A DNA stretch of 5,727 nt from DAOTVD01 sp034437075 (GCA_034437075.1 DAOTVD010000210.1:1-5727); one strand, 5' to 3'. Positions 1-5,727 are shown, counted from the stretch's first letter. Made by a program: numbers and translations. The notes: a model not told the origin generated them from the sequence alone.

Positions 1-696
1 TTCGTCGCGCGCCAAAGCGCCATGCTGCTGGTCACCCAATTGATGGCAGGCCAACGGCCAGACATCGTTATATTTTATGATGGGCTGAACGACGTTTTTG
101 CTGCCTATCAGATGGAGCGGGCTGGTACTCATCAGAACCAAAGTGCATTCGAAGCGCTTTTTGCGGGGACGCTCGAAACCCCACTCGATGAACGGTTGCG
201 CGATGAACTCATCGCCAATTCACATGCTTTCGACTTTGCCAATCGTTTGTTTCAAGATGTAGAAGAACAGACAGCCTCAGAGGAGGGTGGCGCGCCCCGT
301 CTGAGCAACGACGCAATCCGGCCATTGGCTCAAGATGTTTTCAACGTTTATCTGGATACCCATACTTTCGTCGCTGAGTTAGGAGCACAGTATGATTTTG
401 ACGTCTATTTCTTCTGGCAACCCGCTTTAGCGGCGGAAGTTAAGCCATTAACGCCTACAGAAGAACTGGTGTTGAGTCAAATGGCGCCTGATTTGGCCGA
501 TCTATATGCTGCAACCTACCGCCTAGCCCGTGACGAACTCGCTCAGCAACCGGAAATTTTTGACCTAACCGAGATATTTGCCGATGTTGAAGAGGATTTG
601 TGGTTTGATTTCTTGCATGTCACGCCACCAGGTAACCAGATGATCGCCCAGCGCATGCTAGACCTTATAGACTTGGCCCCCCGCGAGGGATCATAA
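1..696 (+). CDS. SGNH/GDSL-type hydrolase, C-terminal part (5' end outside window)
   Basis: The reading frame is open from base 1 and ends at TAA 694-696. The first possible ATG is at 22, but residues before it (FVARQSA) read on smoothly into the domain, and the block carrying the catalytic serine is absent, so the real start is probably upstream of the window. Seen: a beta-strand followed by YDGLND (bases about 76-93), which fits SGNH block III with its conserved Asn (88-90). Near the C-terminus DFLHVTPPGN carries the Asp (607-609) and His (616-618) of the block V DxxH catalytic pair. Families of this type remove or transfer acyl groups on sugars, lipids or cell-surface polymers; the substrate here cannot be told. 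Its 3' end overlaps the convergent epimerase gene by 6 bp. The neighbouring glycosyltransferase and epimerase make a role in glycan or glycolipid modification plausible, but this is inference. Family is fairly secure; exact reaction is not. Confidence 0.8.
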   Translation, partial: FVARQSAMLLVTQLMAGQRPDIVIFYDGLNDVFAAYQMERAGTHQNQSAFEALFAGTLETPLDERLRDELIANSHAFDFANRLFQDVEEQTASEEGGAPRLSNDAIRPLAQDVFNVYLDTHTFVAELGAQYDFDVYFFWQPALAAEVKPLTPTEELVLSQMAPDLADLYAATYRLARDELAQQPEIFDLTEIFADVEEDLWFDFLHVTPPGNQMIAQRMLDLIDLAPREGS

Positions 697-1674
697 ATAA
701 CCATTGGCGCGATACCAATCGTAGGTATCTTGCACGCTTTGCCGGATGTTGATCTGGGGCGTGTGTAGTTCGTTTAACATTTTACTGGTGTCGAAATAAA
801 TTTCGCGGCGGCTTAAGCGCAGTTGATTGCCATCGGCGGGAAGCTGCGCCCCAAGCGCGCGCCCAACATCCGCCAGGGCCGCAACTGCCGGAACGACATT
901 GCCGGGCAAGGGCAAGCGCGGCACAGGCGCGCCCAGCACATCGCACACCAGGCGCGTAAAAGCCTTATGTGTCATGTTGACCCCGCCCAGGATGTAGCGC
1001 TCGCCTGAGCGCCCGCGTTCGGCAGCGGCGATATGGGCAGCGGCGACATCGCGCACGTCGATAAAGTTCGTGCCGCCTTGCTGGGCCAGCGCCGGGACGC
1101 CCCCACGCGCCGTTTCGATAATGAGCGACCCGCTAATCTGGTTCAAGTCGCCGGGGCCGAGGATGACCGCTGGGTTCAGGATGACGGCATCTAGCCCGGC
1201 CTCGACCGCGCGCTGCACGTCGGCTTCGGCTAAAAATTTGCTATGTCCGTAAGGCGAAATGCGCGGGCTAATGTTGAAATATGTGTTTTCATCGGCGTTA
1301 TGACCGTCCCCGCGCCAACCGACCGCTGCCACCGTGCTCGTGAAGATAAAACGTTTAATACCCGCCCGCTGAGCCGCTTCGAGTAAATGGCGGGTGCCAT
1401 CCACGTTAACGCGATAGATCAATTCTTTGCCCGTACGCCAATAATCCGCCACAGCCGCAACATGAAACACCCAATCGATGCCTTCTAGTAATTTGGTCAG
1501 GTGCTCCGTATCGAACAAGTCGCCCAGCACGAATTCCACGGGCAAATCTCCAATCGCCAGCAAGCGGCTACTCTTGCGCCGCATCAGGCGCACAGTATGC
1601 CCCCCAGCCACCAATTGCCGGGCGATATGCGCACCGAGAAACCCCGTGCCACCCGTTAAAAAAACATGTGCCAT
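691..1674 (-). CDS. NAD(P)-dependent epimerase/dehydratase, extended SDR (dihydroflavonol-reductase / HpnA-like)
   Basis: The 327-residue protein is a full-length extended short-chain dehydrogenase/reductase. Seen: the Rossmann nucleotide-binding motif TGGTGFLG at residues 7-14, an acidic GD at 51-52, the strand FTSTVAAVG at 111-119 supplying the catalytic Ser/Thr, the active-site YxxxK as Y142 and K146 in PYGHSK, the NPAVILGPGD segment at 167-176, and FIDVRDVAAAH at 204-214. This pattern is typical of the dihydroflavonol-4-reductase-like branch that also includes the so-called hopanoid-associated sugar epimerase HpnA. The substrate may be a nucleotide sugar or another carbonyl compound. The gene is last in a minus-strand cluster, only 8 bp after the regulator's stop codon, so it is almost certainly cotranscribed with it. 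No strong Shine-Dalgarno is visible (only GGAT or CGAG near the ATG), which suggests translational coupling. Its TGA overlaps the stop of the convergent hydrolase. HpnA identity is a possibility only: no squalene-hopene genes are in view. Confidence 0.85.
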   Translation of the reverse strand: MAHVFLTGGTGFLGAHIARQLVAGGHTVRLMRRKSSRLLAIGDLPVEFVLGDLFDTEHLTKLLEGIDWVFHVAAVADYWRTGKELIYRVNVDGTRHLLEAAQRAGIKRFIFTSTVAAVGWRGDGHNADENTYFNISPRISPYGHSKFLAEADVQRAVEAGLDAVILNPAVILGPGDLNQISGSLIIETARGGVPALAQQGGTNFIDVRDVAAAHIAAAERGRSGERYILGGVNMTHKAFTRLVCDVLGAPVPRLPLPGNVVPAVAALADVGRALGAQLPADGNQLRLSRREIYFDTSKMLNELHTPQINIRQSVQDTYDWYRANGYL

Positions 1675-1682
1675 CTCGTTAA

Positions 1683-2411
1683 CTATCCATCTTCATCGGG
1701 CAGATCGTATTCATCATTCAATGCCAGGGCCGTAAAGCGCATGAAGGCTTTTTCCTGGGGGCTTAGGGCCGCAGGAAAGTCGATTTCGTCAGCGGCTTCT
1801 AAGATACTATAGCCTTCTTTGATGTAGGTGCGGATGGTGTGCGGGCTTAAGCCCATCTCATCAGCAGCGAGTTCGGCGCTCATGCCTTCTACGACGCACA
1901 GCATCAGGGCTTGGCGCACGCGATTCGTCAAATCTGGATACGTACGCCCTTCAGGTAACACTGCCGCCTCCGGGAAGATGGCCGCTGTTTGTGGCGAGAC
2001 CACAAAATCATAATCATTAGCCCACACAATTAACCAAGAGACATGCAGCCCCACATCATCGCGCAGCAGATAGCCTTGCGCCCCGGCGGTATGTGCTGCC
2101 TCGGCAATCTCCGGGCGGGCCGTGTGCGCCAATACCAATAAACGTGCCGCGCTATGTTGGCGGATGGTGGCAATTTCCCGCTGGGTGTCTTCTGCGCTAG
2201 GCAATAACTTTCCATCGACCAGAATTACGTCAGGGTGTTCATGGTCTGGCAGAGTTTCCAGGTAGCGCTGCAAGTCGGGCAAGCGTGCAAAACACCCGAT
2301 GACGCGCGTACGACGATCCCAGGCGAGATAAGCATTTAAGGCATGCCGCGCGTAAAAATCGGCATCGACAATCACAACCCGATAATTTTCTTTATGCGTA
2401 TCCTGTTTCAT
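1683..2411 (-). CDS. Atypical receiver-domain / LuxR-type HTH regulator with degenerate phosphorylation residues
   Basis: The 242-residue protein has an N-terminal receiver-like domain (about residues 10-130) and a LuxR/FixJ-type helix-turn-helix (about 160-207; core LSPHTIRTYIKEG at 188-200). Aligned by eye with the canonical regulator at 4946-5617, the putative phosphoacceptor Asp is kept (D66 in ILVDGK). The acidic pair is reduced, however, since the motif reads VDAD with Ala at 17. The conserved Thr/Ser is Ala95, and the conserved Lys is Arg117 in GYLLRD. A phosphorylation-independent or differently tuned switch is therefore likely (inference). The C-terminal 30 residues after the HTH form an acidic tail ending DLPDEDG. 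A GGAG Shine-Dalgarno (2419-2422) lies 7 nt before the ATG. The gene sits between a glycosyltransferase (81 bp upstream) and an epimerase (8 bp downstream), so it probably regulates that operon. No partner kinase is adjacent. The domain calls are firm; target genes and signal are unknown. Confidence 0.82.
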   Translation of the reverse strand: MKQDTHKENYRVVIVDADFYARHALNAYLAWDRRTRVIGCFARLPDLQRYLETLPDHEHPDVILVDGKLLPSAEDTQREIATIRQHSAARLLVLAHTARPEIAEAAHTAGAQGYLLRDDVGLHVSWLIVWANDYDFVVSPQTAAIFPEAAVLPEGRTYPDLTNRVRQALMLCVVEGMSAELAADEMGLSPHTIRTYIKEGYSILEAADEIDFPAALSPQEKAFMRFTALALNDEYDLPDEDG

Positions 2412-2413
2412 TG

Positions 2414-2431
2414 ACGTGCTCCAACGTGCTC
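2414..2431 (-). repeat. Tandem direct repeat, 10-bp period, abutting the atypical regulator's start
   Basis: On the minus strand the bases just before the regulator's ATG read GAGCACGT-TG-GAGCACGT-CA-ATG. The 8-bp unit is repeated exactly with a 10-bp period, about one helical turn. The downstream copy overlaps the Shine-Dalgarno GGAG (2419-2422). Such placement would suit an operator or translational control site, perhaps for the regulator itself. The repeat is directly visible; any function is inference, and a chance repeat cannot be excluded. Confidence 0.45.
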
Positions 2432-2492
2432 TGTGCCACTGGTCATTTGGCTACTTTGATTGTGCGCCACCTGCCGCCGATGTGCAAGGGCT

Positions 2493-3482
2493 TTACGGTT
2501 GGCGCCAATCCGGCGGGCGGTGCTGCAAGCGCCAGCGCCACCCGGCAGGATAGCCCAGCATTTTAGCCACATCCCCAACAACGCGAATGACCGGCACATA
2601 TAGGATCGCCAGTAAGCGCCGCCCCGTGCCCAGGTCAGCCCACAAACGCGGCAAGCGCTTATACGGCGCGCGCAAGTAAACCGCCCCCCCCAGCAGATAC
2701 CCGCTCCAGACTGCCGGATGCACCAGCCAACCCCCCAGCGCTAAACCGGGGATGAGCACGCCATAGGTCACATAGCGCGCGGCATGGCGCTTGCGCCATA
2801 AATCCGCTTTGCCGTCCCCACGCGCGTAGCGATAATATTGCTTGAAAAAAGCGCGCGGGGTTTCGCGCGGGCGAAAATACACGACCGCCGCCGGGGCAAA
2901 GCTAAAATCGCCATAGCGCGCTTTCAGGCGCAAATCAAAGATGAGGTCTTCGCTGTAATCTAGCCATTCGGGATAGCCCCCCACGGCTTCCCAGGCCGCT
3001 TTGGTGAAAGCCACGCTACGGCTAGAGGGCAAAAATTTATCGGGGATAATCTCATCCGGTTGGGGCAAGACCGTCGCACTCATGGCCACCTGAAAAGCGG
3101 ACGCCGGGTCGGGGTCGGGCAAGAAGAATCCCGCAACGGCTGCCGGTGGGTGCTCACCCTGCCAGGGCGCCAATAACCGTGCCAGCCAGTCCGGCGGGAT
3201 GCGCACCCCCGCATCGGTCGCGGCGATAATCGGCCCGTGGGCCGCCGCAATGGCCCGATTACGCCCCTGGCTAATATTACAACCGGGCGCATGTAACAAA
3301 CGAATGGGCAAAGCTTCTGCATAGGACTCGATGATGGCCACGGTGTCGTCGGTGCTGCCACCATCGACAATTACGATCTCATCGGGGGGGTGTTCTTGGT
3401 CGCGCAGGCTCGTCAACAAATGACGAATGGTCTGACTTTCGTTGAGCACTGTCATAATTAGGGAAACGTTTGGCATGCTCAT
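2493..3482 (-). CDS. Family 2 glycosyltransferase with C-terminal membrane segments
   Basis: The 329-residue protein has a GT-A fold catalytic domain followed by hydrophobic segments. Seen: the N-terminal strand VSLIMTVLNE (6-15), the nucleotide-binding IVIVDGGSTDDT (36-47, with D40), TDAG at 89-92 in the place of the metal-binding DxD, and SED at 177-179 providing the probable catalytic base. YRYARGDGKA follows at 217-226, in the position of the QxxRW-type motif. Likely membrane segments lie at about 239-270 and 289-306, so the enzyme probably works at the cytoplasmic face of the membrane, moving a sugar from a nucleotide-sugar donor onto a lipid or polymer acceptor. Donor and acceptor cannot be told. 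It is the first gene of the minus-strand cluster leading to the atypical regulator and epimerase. The start could be M1 (3482) or M3 (3476); neither has a strong Shine-Dalgarno. The gene contains an 8-base G tract on the coding strand (2684-2691) inside the membrane region and a 7-base C tract at 3384-3390. Confidence 0.87.
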   Translation of the reverse strand: MSMPNVSLIMTVLNESQTIRHLLTSLRDQEHPPDEIVIVDGGSTDDTVAIIESYAEALPIRLLHAPGCNISQGRNRAIAAAHGPIIAATDAGVRIPPDWLARLLAPWQGEHPPAAVAGFFLPDPDPASAFQVAMSATVLPQPDEIIPDKFLPSSRSVAFTKAAWEAVGGYPEWLDYSEDLIFDLRLKARYGDFSFAPAAVVYFRPRETPRAFFKQYYRYARGDGKADLWRKRHAARYVTYGVLIPGLALGGWLVHPAVWSGYLLGGAVYLRAPYKRLPRLWADLGTGRRLLAILYVPVIRVVGDVAKMLGYPAGWRWRLQHRPPDWRQP

Positions 3483-3502
3483 CCATTCTTTTCAAGGCAG
3501 TC

Positions 3503-3517
3503 CCCTATATAATAGGG
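3503..3517. promoter_or_regulatory. Palindrome CCCTAT-ATA-ATAGGG containing TATAAT; candidate promoter/operator of the divergent region
   Basis: Two perfect 6-bp inverted arms (3503-3508 and 3512-3517) flank a 3-base centre. The plus strand contains an exact TATAAT at 3508-3513, and the minus strand offers TATTAT over 3509-3514. The site lies 21 bp upstream of the glycosyltransferase start and about 120 bp upstream of the AAA+ start, where promoters for both are expected. I see no convincing -35 box at the right spacing on either strand: the best on the minus strand is TTGTAG at 3535-3540, with a 20-bp spacer. It could be a -10 element, an operator, or both. Confidence 0.4.
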
Positions 3518-3555
3518 CTGCAAAGTGAATGCGTCTACAATGTATTGTTTGAGGT

Positions 3556-3590
3556 GTTGTGCGATGCGCGTTACATGCGCAACCTATAGG
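3556..3590 (+). promoter_or_regulatory. Repeat cluster and possible hairpin upstream of the AAA+ gene
   Basis: ATGCGC occurs twice with an 11-bp period (3564-3569 and 3575-3580). GTTGTGC (3556-3562) can pair with GCGCAAC (3577-3583) as a 7-bp stem with one G-T pair. A competing 5-bp stem, TGCGC (3565-3569) with GCGCA (3577-3581), uses the same 3' arm. The self-complementary octamer CCTATAGG follows at 3583-3590. If transcription starts near 3520 this would lie in the AAA+ leader; otherwise it could be a protein-binding site. The structures are weak and match no riboswitch I know. Confidence 0.25.
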
Positions 3591-3632
3591 CCGGACATTG
3601 ACAGATCAGCCAAGGGATGAGATGGTAACGTT

Positions 3633-4949
3633 ATGAAATGGACCATGCGTTATGAAAGTTTAGTAGCGTGGGCACAAACGGCCTGGCAAGAACGTAACCC
3701 CAACCAACCGTATCAGGTGTTATGGGCGTCTGACGCCTGCGGAAATTTATTGGCCCAGGAGCGCATCAAGCCCGGTAAACGCTTGAAAGGCAAAGTGCGT
3801 TTTGTGGGGTGCGCGGCGCTAGAATGCCCCGAAGTGACCCGCATTAGCGAATACGTTATCCCTGGCAAAAAACCAGTATTGGGTGAAAGCGTCGGGGCTT
3901 ATACGTTTCGCTTTGAAAAAGACGATACACCGTTCGAGGTGTTGTACGTCTCATCATACTATCGGGATGATGACCCCAATATCATTGCCATTTGCCTCGT
4001 ACCGCCCGATCAACTCGAAGGCTGGGTGGCTTTCGAGCAACTGTGCAATGATGCCGCGCGCCGCCCCACCCGGCGCCAAGATGTCTACATCATCGGCGGG
4101 ACAAACACGCATTTTAAGCCCACGGTAGAATGGGAAGACGTGGTGCTCAGCGAAGATTTGAAAAATGAACTTTACCTAGATATGGAGTCGTTTTTCAAAG
4201 ATGGCGTGCCCATTTACAAAGAGTTGAATCTGGCGCCGTTTCGCAAATTGTTGTTGGTGGGCCCGCCTGGCACAGGCAAGACTATGCTATGCGCGGCCAT
4301 GGCCAAATTGGCCCTCAAGCGGCGGCGTGTGGTGGTGTACGTTTCCGGTGCGGACGATGATGGCGCGTCGTTTCACAAGATTCATCATGCCTTGAATGTC
4401 GTCGCGAATGCTGGGTATCCTGTGCTGCTCATTGTAGAAGAAATTGACGTGTATTTGCGCAAAGAAGATAAAGCGCGCATCTTAAACGTTCTGGATGGGC
4501 TAGAGTCACCCAATAACCCGAAAGGCGCCTTATTGCTGGCGACCACGAACTATCCCGAAGTCATTGATGAGCGCATCGCGAAGCGCCCTGGGCGCTTAGA
4601 TCGCATCTTTATGATCCCCACAGTGGCAGATGCCGACCTGGCGACGGCCATGCTCAAGCGCTATATGGGGCCACAATGGCAAGACGGCCATTCGGTCATT
4701 GCCGAACAATTGGTAGACCAAACCGGCGCATTTGTGCGCGAAGTGGCTTTGCATGCCCGGATGTTGGCCGCCCACAACCAGCAGACGCAGGTCTCGCAAG
4801 AGATGCTGCAACAGTCCGTGTATGATTTGACTGACCAATTAGAAACAGATGCAACCATGTTGCCCCGGCGTGACCTAGGATTTGCCGCACGCCGGAACAA
4901 CGGACGACAACCGGGTTTGGTGCCGTCCAAAGTGGATGACGAGACTTAA
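3633..4949 (+). CDS. AAA+ ATPase with an unassigned N-terminal domain
   Basis: The 438-residue protein has one AAA module at about residues 165-400. Seen: Walker A GPPGTGKT at 210-217 (K216), a Walker B strand LLIVEEID at 265-272 in which Glu269 stands where Asp is usual, with the catalytic Glu270 kept, and sensor 1 Asn306 in LLATTN. KRPGRLDR at 317-324 supplies the candidate arginine fingers R318 and R321, and TGA at 364-366 resembles a sensor 2 region. The module resembles the classical AAA clade (BCS1/FtsH/CDC48 style), which makes ring oligomers that remodel or unfold proteins. Residues 1-165 are a mixed alpha/beta region that I do not recognise, and a basic, probably flexible tail follows 408. 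No transmembrane segment or protease domain is visible, so it is probably a soluble remodeller with an unknown client. An in-frame TGA at 3618-3620 limits the start to the ATG at 3633 or M5 (3645); ribosome-site signals are weak. It stands alone and overlaps the convergent response regulator by 4 bp. Confidence 0.85.
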   Translation: MKWTMRYESLVAWAQTAWQERNPNQPYQVLWASDACGNLLAQERIKPGKRLKGKVRFVGCAALECPEVTRISEYVIPGKKPVLGESVGAYTFRFEKDDTPFEVLYVSSYYRDDDPNIIAICLVPPDQLEGWVAFEQLCNDAARRPTRRQDVYIIGGTNTHFKPTVEWEDVVLSEDLKNELYLDMESFFKDGVPIYKELNLAPFRKLLLVGPPGTGKTMLCAAMAKLALKRRRVVVYVSGADDDGASFHKIHHALNVVANAGYPVLLIVEEIDVYLRKEDKARILNVLDGLESPNNPKGALLLATTNYPEVIDERIAKRPGRLDRIFMIPTVADADLATAMLKRYMGPQWQDGHSVIAEQLVDQTGAFVREVALHARMLAAHNQQTQVSQEMLQQSVYDLTDQLETDATMLPRRDLGFAARRNNGRQPGLVPSKVDDET

Positions 4950-5617
4950 CTTTCGTCTGGCGGAATGTAGCGGTCGATATGGTGTTTTACCGCAAAGACC
5001 GCTGCTTCGGCCCGGTTAGAGACATTCAGCTTACTGAGGATATTGCCGACATAATTGCGCACAGTGCCTTCCCCCAGATACAGCTTCTTGGCAATCTCGC
5101 GATTGGTTTGGCCTTCTACCATCAGGGCCAAGATACGCATTTCCTGGGGCGTGAGCTCGCTGAACACTGAGGCTTCCTGGACTTCGGCAGCATGGCGCAC
5201 TTCGTCCAGCAGCGTTTTGGTCATGGCCGGGTCAACCACAGCGTCACCCTGGGAGATCGAGCGGACGGCTTCTAACAGTTCGCCACTGCCCACGCGCTTG
5301 AGCACATACCCAACAGCCCCGGCGCGAACTGCATCTTTCACCAGTTCGTCTTCAGCATAGGATGTAAGCATCAAGACCTTGGTTTCTGGTAATTTTTTCA
5401 TGATTTCTTCGCAAGCTTCTATCCCCGAAATCCCACCGGGCAAGCGAATGTCCATCACAATAACATCGGGGGTGTGGTCTTGGGCTTTCTGTACGGCCTC
5501 GGTACCATTTTCGGCTTCTGCTATAACAGAGAAGTCCGGTTCCGATTCCAGTAAACTTTTGATCCCTGCTCGTACAACAGCATGGTCATCAACGATTAAA
5601 ATGCGTAGGTTTGACAT
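4946..5617 (-). CDS. NarL/FixJ-family response regulator (DevR/DosR-like)
   Basis: With the ATG at 5617 the protein has 223 residues, the usual NarL-family size. Receiver domain, about 1-120: acidic pair D10 and D11 in IVDDH, phosphoacceptor D56 in VIVMDIRLPG, T85 in LMLTSY, and K107 in GYVLKR, all intact. The LuxR-type helix-turn-helix runs about 154-210 (LTPQEMRIL, then NREIAKKLYLGEGTVRNYV, then ILSKLNVSNRAEAAVFAV), most like the DevR/DosR branch. It should bind DNA as a dimer after phosphorylation. A longer version from a GTG at 5632 is possible, but the ATG at 5617 has a better Shine-Dalgarno (GGAA 9 nt upstream) and begins with the canonical MSNLRILIVDDH. Its start codon directly abuts that of a divergent GAF-type sensor, the likely partner kinase. 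Its TAA stop overlaps the AAA+ stop in TTAA. No terminator with a T tract is present between them. Confidence 0.92.
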   Translation of the reverse strand: MSNLRILIVDDHAVVRAGIKSLLESEPDFSVIAEAENGTEAVQKAQDHTPDVIVMDIRLPGGISGIEACEEIMKKLPETKVLMLTSYAEDELVKDAVRAGAVGYVLKRVGSGELLEAVRSISQGDAVVDPAMTKTLLDEVRHAAEVQEASVFSELTPQEMRILALMVEGQTNREIAKKLYLGEGTVRNYVGNILSKLNVSNRAEAAVFAVKHHIDRYIPPDES

Positions 5618-5727
5618 ATGAATAATTTCCACTCAACGGATACGCTAACCATACTCAACAATGCAGCACTCGCGATTGCGGAAGGTTTAAGCCTGCCACG
5701 GACGCTGCAACGGATTGCCGACACCGC
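5618..5727 (+). CDS. Start of a probable GAF-domain sensor protein (histidine kinase), 3' end outside window
   Basis: The frame ATG 5618-5620 stays open for 36 codons to the window end. It reads MNNFHSTDTLTILNNAALAI and continues AEGLSLPRTLQRIADTA. The pattern of a helix LxxLNxAALAIA, a short loop, and LxxxLQRIxDTA is the typical lead-in helix of GAF-domain sensor histidine kinases, where the second helix begins the GAF domain. An in-frame TGA at 5612-5614 means the only upstream-most start is this ATG; AGG at 5607-5609 is a fair Shine-Dalgarno. Lying next to a complete NarL/DosR-type regulator, it is most likely the cognate sensor kinase, but the kinase domains lie outside the window, so a GAF-containing phosphatase or cyclase remains possible. 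The gene's promoter must lie within the regulator's coding sequence. Confidence 0.65.
   Translation, partial: MNNFHSTDTLTILNNAALAIAEGLSLPRTLQRIADT

Noticed and set aside
676..690. CCC...GGG hairpin near the hydrolase stop as an intrinsic terminator
   Set aside because: The stem is only about 3 bp in coding sequence, with no T tract after it.
823..1252. Plus-strand open frames inside the epimerase gene
   Set aside because: They are antisense to the SDR catalytic region, with low-complexity, Arg/Pro/Ala-rich translations and no family resemblance.
2408..2599. Minus-strand frame spanning the 81-bp gap between glycosyltransferase and regulator
   Set aside because: It mostly overlaps the glycosyltransferase C-terminus in another frame, and its translation looks random. 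The gap itself shows only the tandem repeat and the regulator's ribosome site.
3598..3626. Exact TTGACA (3598-3603) just upstream of the AAA+ gene as a -35 box
   Set aside because: The expected -10 position 16-18 bp downstream reads GATGGT or ATGGTA, and transcription would begin at or past the start codon.
4596..4930. Overlapping minus-strand open frames opposite the AAA+ gene
   Set aside because: They lie fully antisense to well-conserved AAA motifs, show no recognisable domain and have no ribosome-binding signals; they are frame shadows.
5595..5602. TAAAAT (5597-5602) as the -10 box of the sensor gene
   Set aside because: No -35 lies at suitable spacing, and a start at about 5609 would cut off the Shine-Dalgarno.

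Overview
This is a gene-dense bacterial window with seven protein-coding genes, two of them cut by the window edges. I see no rRNA, tRNA, insertion sequence, CRISPR array or origin. The base composition is moderate to slightly GC-rich. The mix of NarL/DosR-type response regulators, a GAF-type sensor start, a stand-alone AAA+ ATPase and surface-sugar or lipid-type enzymes would fit a member of the Chloroflexota (Anaerolineae-like). That placement is an impression from protein style, not a demonstrated assignment.

Layout. Positions 1-696 (+) hold the C-terminal part of an SGNH/GDSL-type hydrolase whose start lies outside the window. It converges on a three-gene minus-strand cluster, and the two stop codons overlap (TCATAA, 691-696). 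In transcription order this cluster is a family 2 glycosyltransferase with C-terminal membrane segments (3482-2493), an unusual receiver/LuxR-HTH regulator with degenerate phosphorylation residues (2411-1683), and an extended-SDR NAD(P)-dependent epimerase/reductase (1674-691). A 150-bp divergent intergenic region (3483-3632) holds a 15-bp perfect-armed palindrome embedding a consensus TATAAT, plus further repeats and a possible leader hairpin. It separates the cluster from a plus-strand AAA+ ATPase (3633-4949) with an unassigned N-terminal domain. The AAA+ gene converges on a canonical NarL/DosR-type response regulator (5617-4946), again with overlapping stops (TTAA). That regulator is divergent from the start of a probable GAF-domain sensor kinase (5618 onward), and the two ATG start codons are back to back in a single CATATG.

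How the genes may work together. The SGNH hydrolase, glycosyltransferase and epimerase point to building or modifying a glycan or glycolipid. The atypical regulator inside that operon may control it, possibly without phosphorylation. It has a 10-bp-period tandem repeat abutting its own start codon, which could be an autoregulatory site. The right end looks like an intact two-component module (sensor plus regulator) with an extremely compact divergent arrangement. The AAA+ protein has all the main AAA motifs but carries Glu in place of the usual Walker B Asp, and its partner is unknown. I found no clear evidence of a defence or mobile system.
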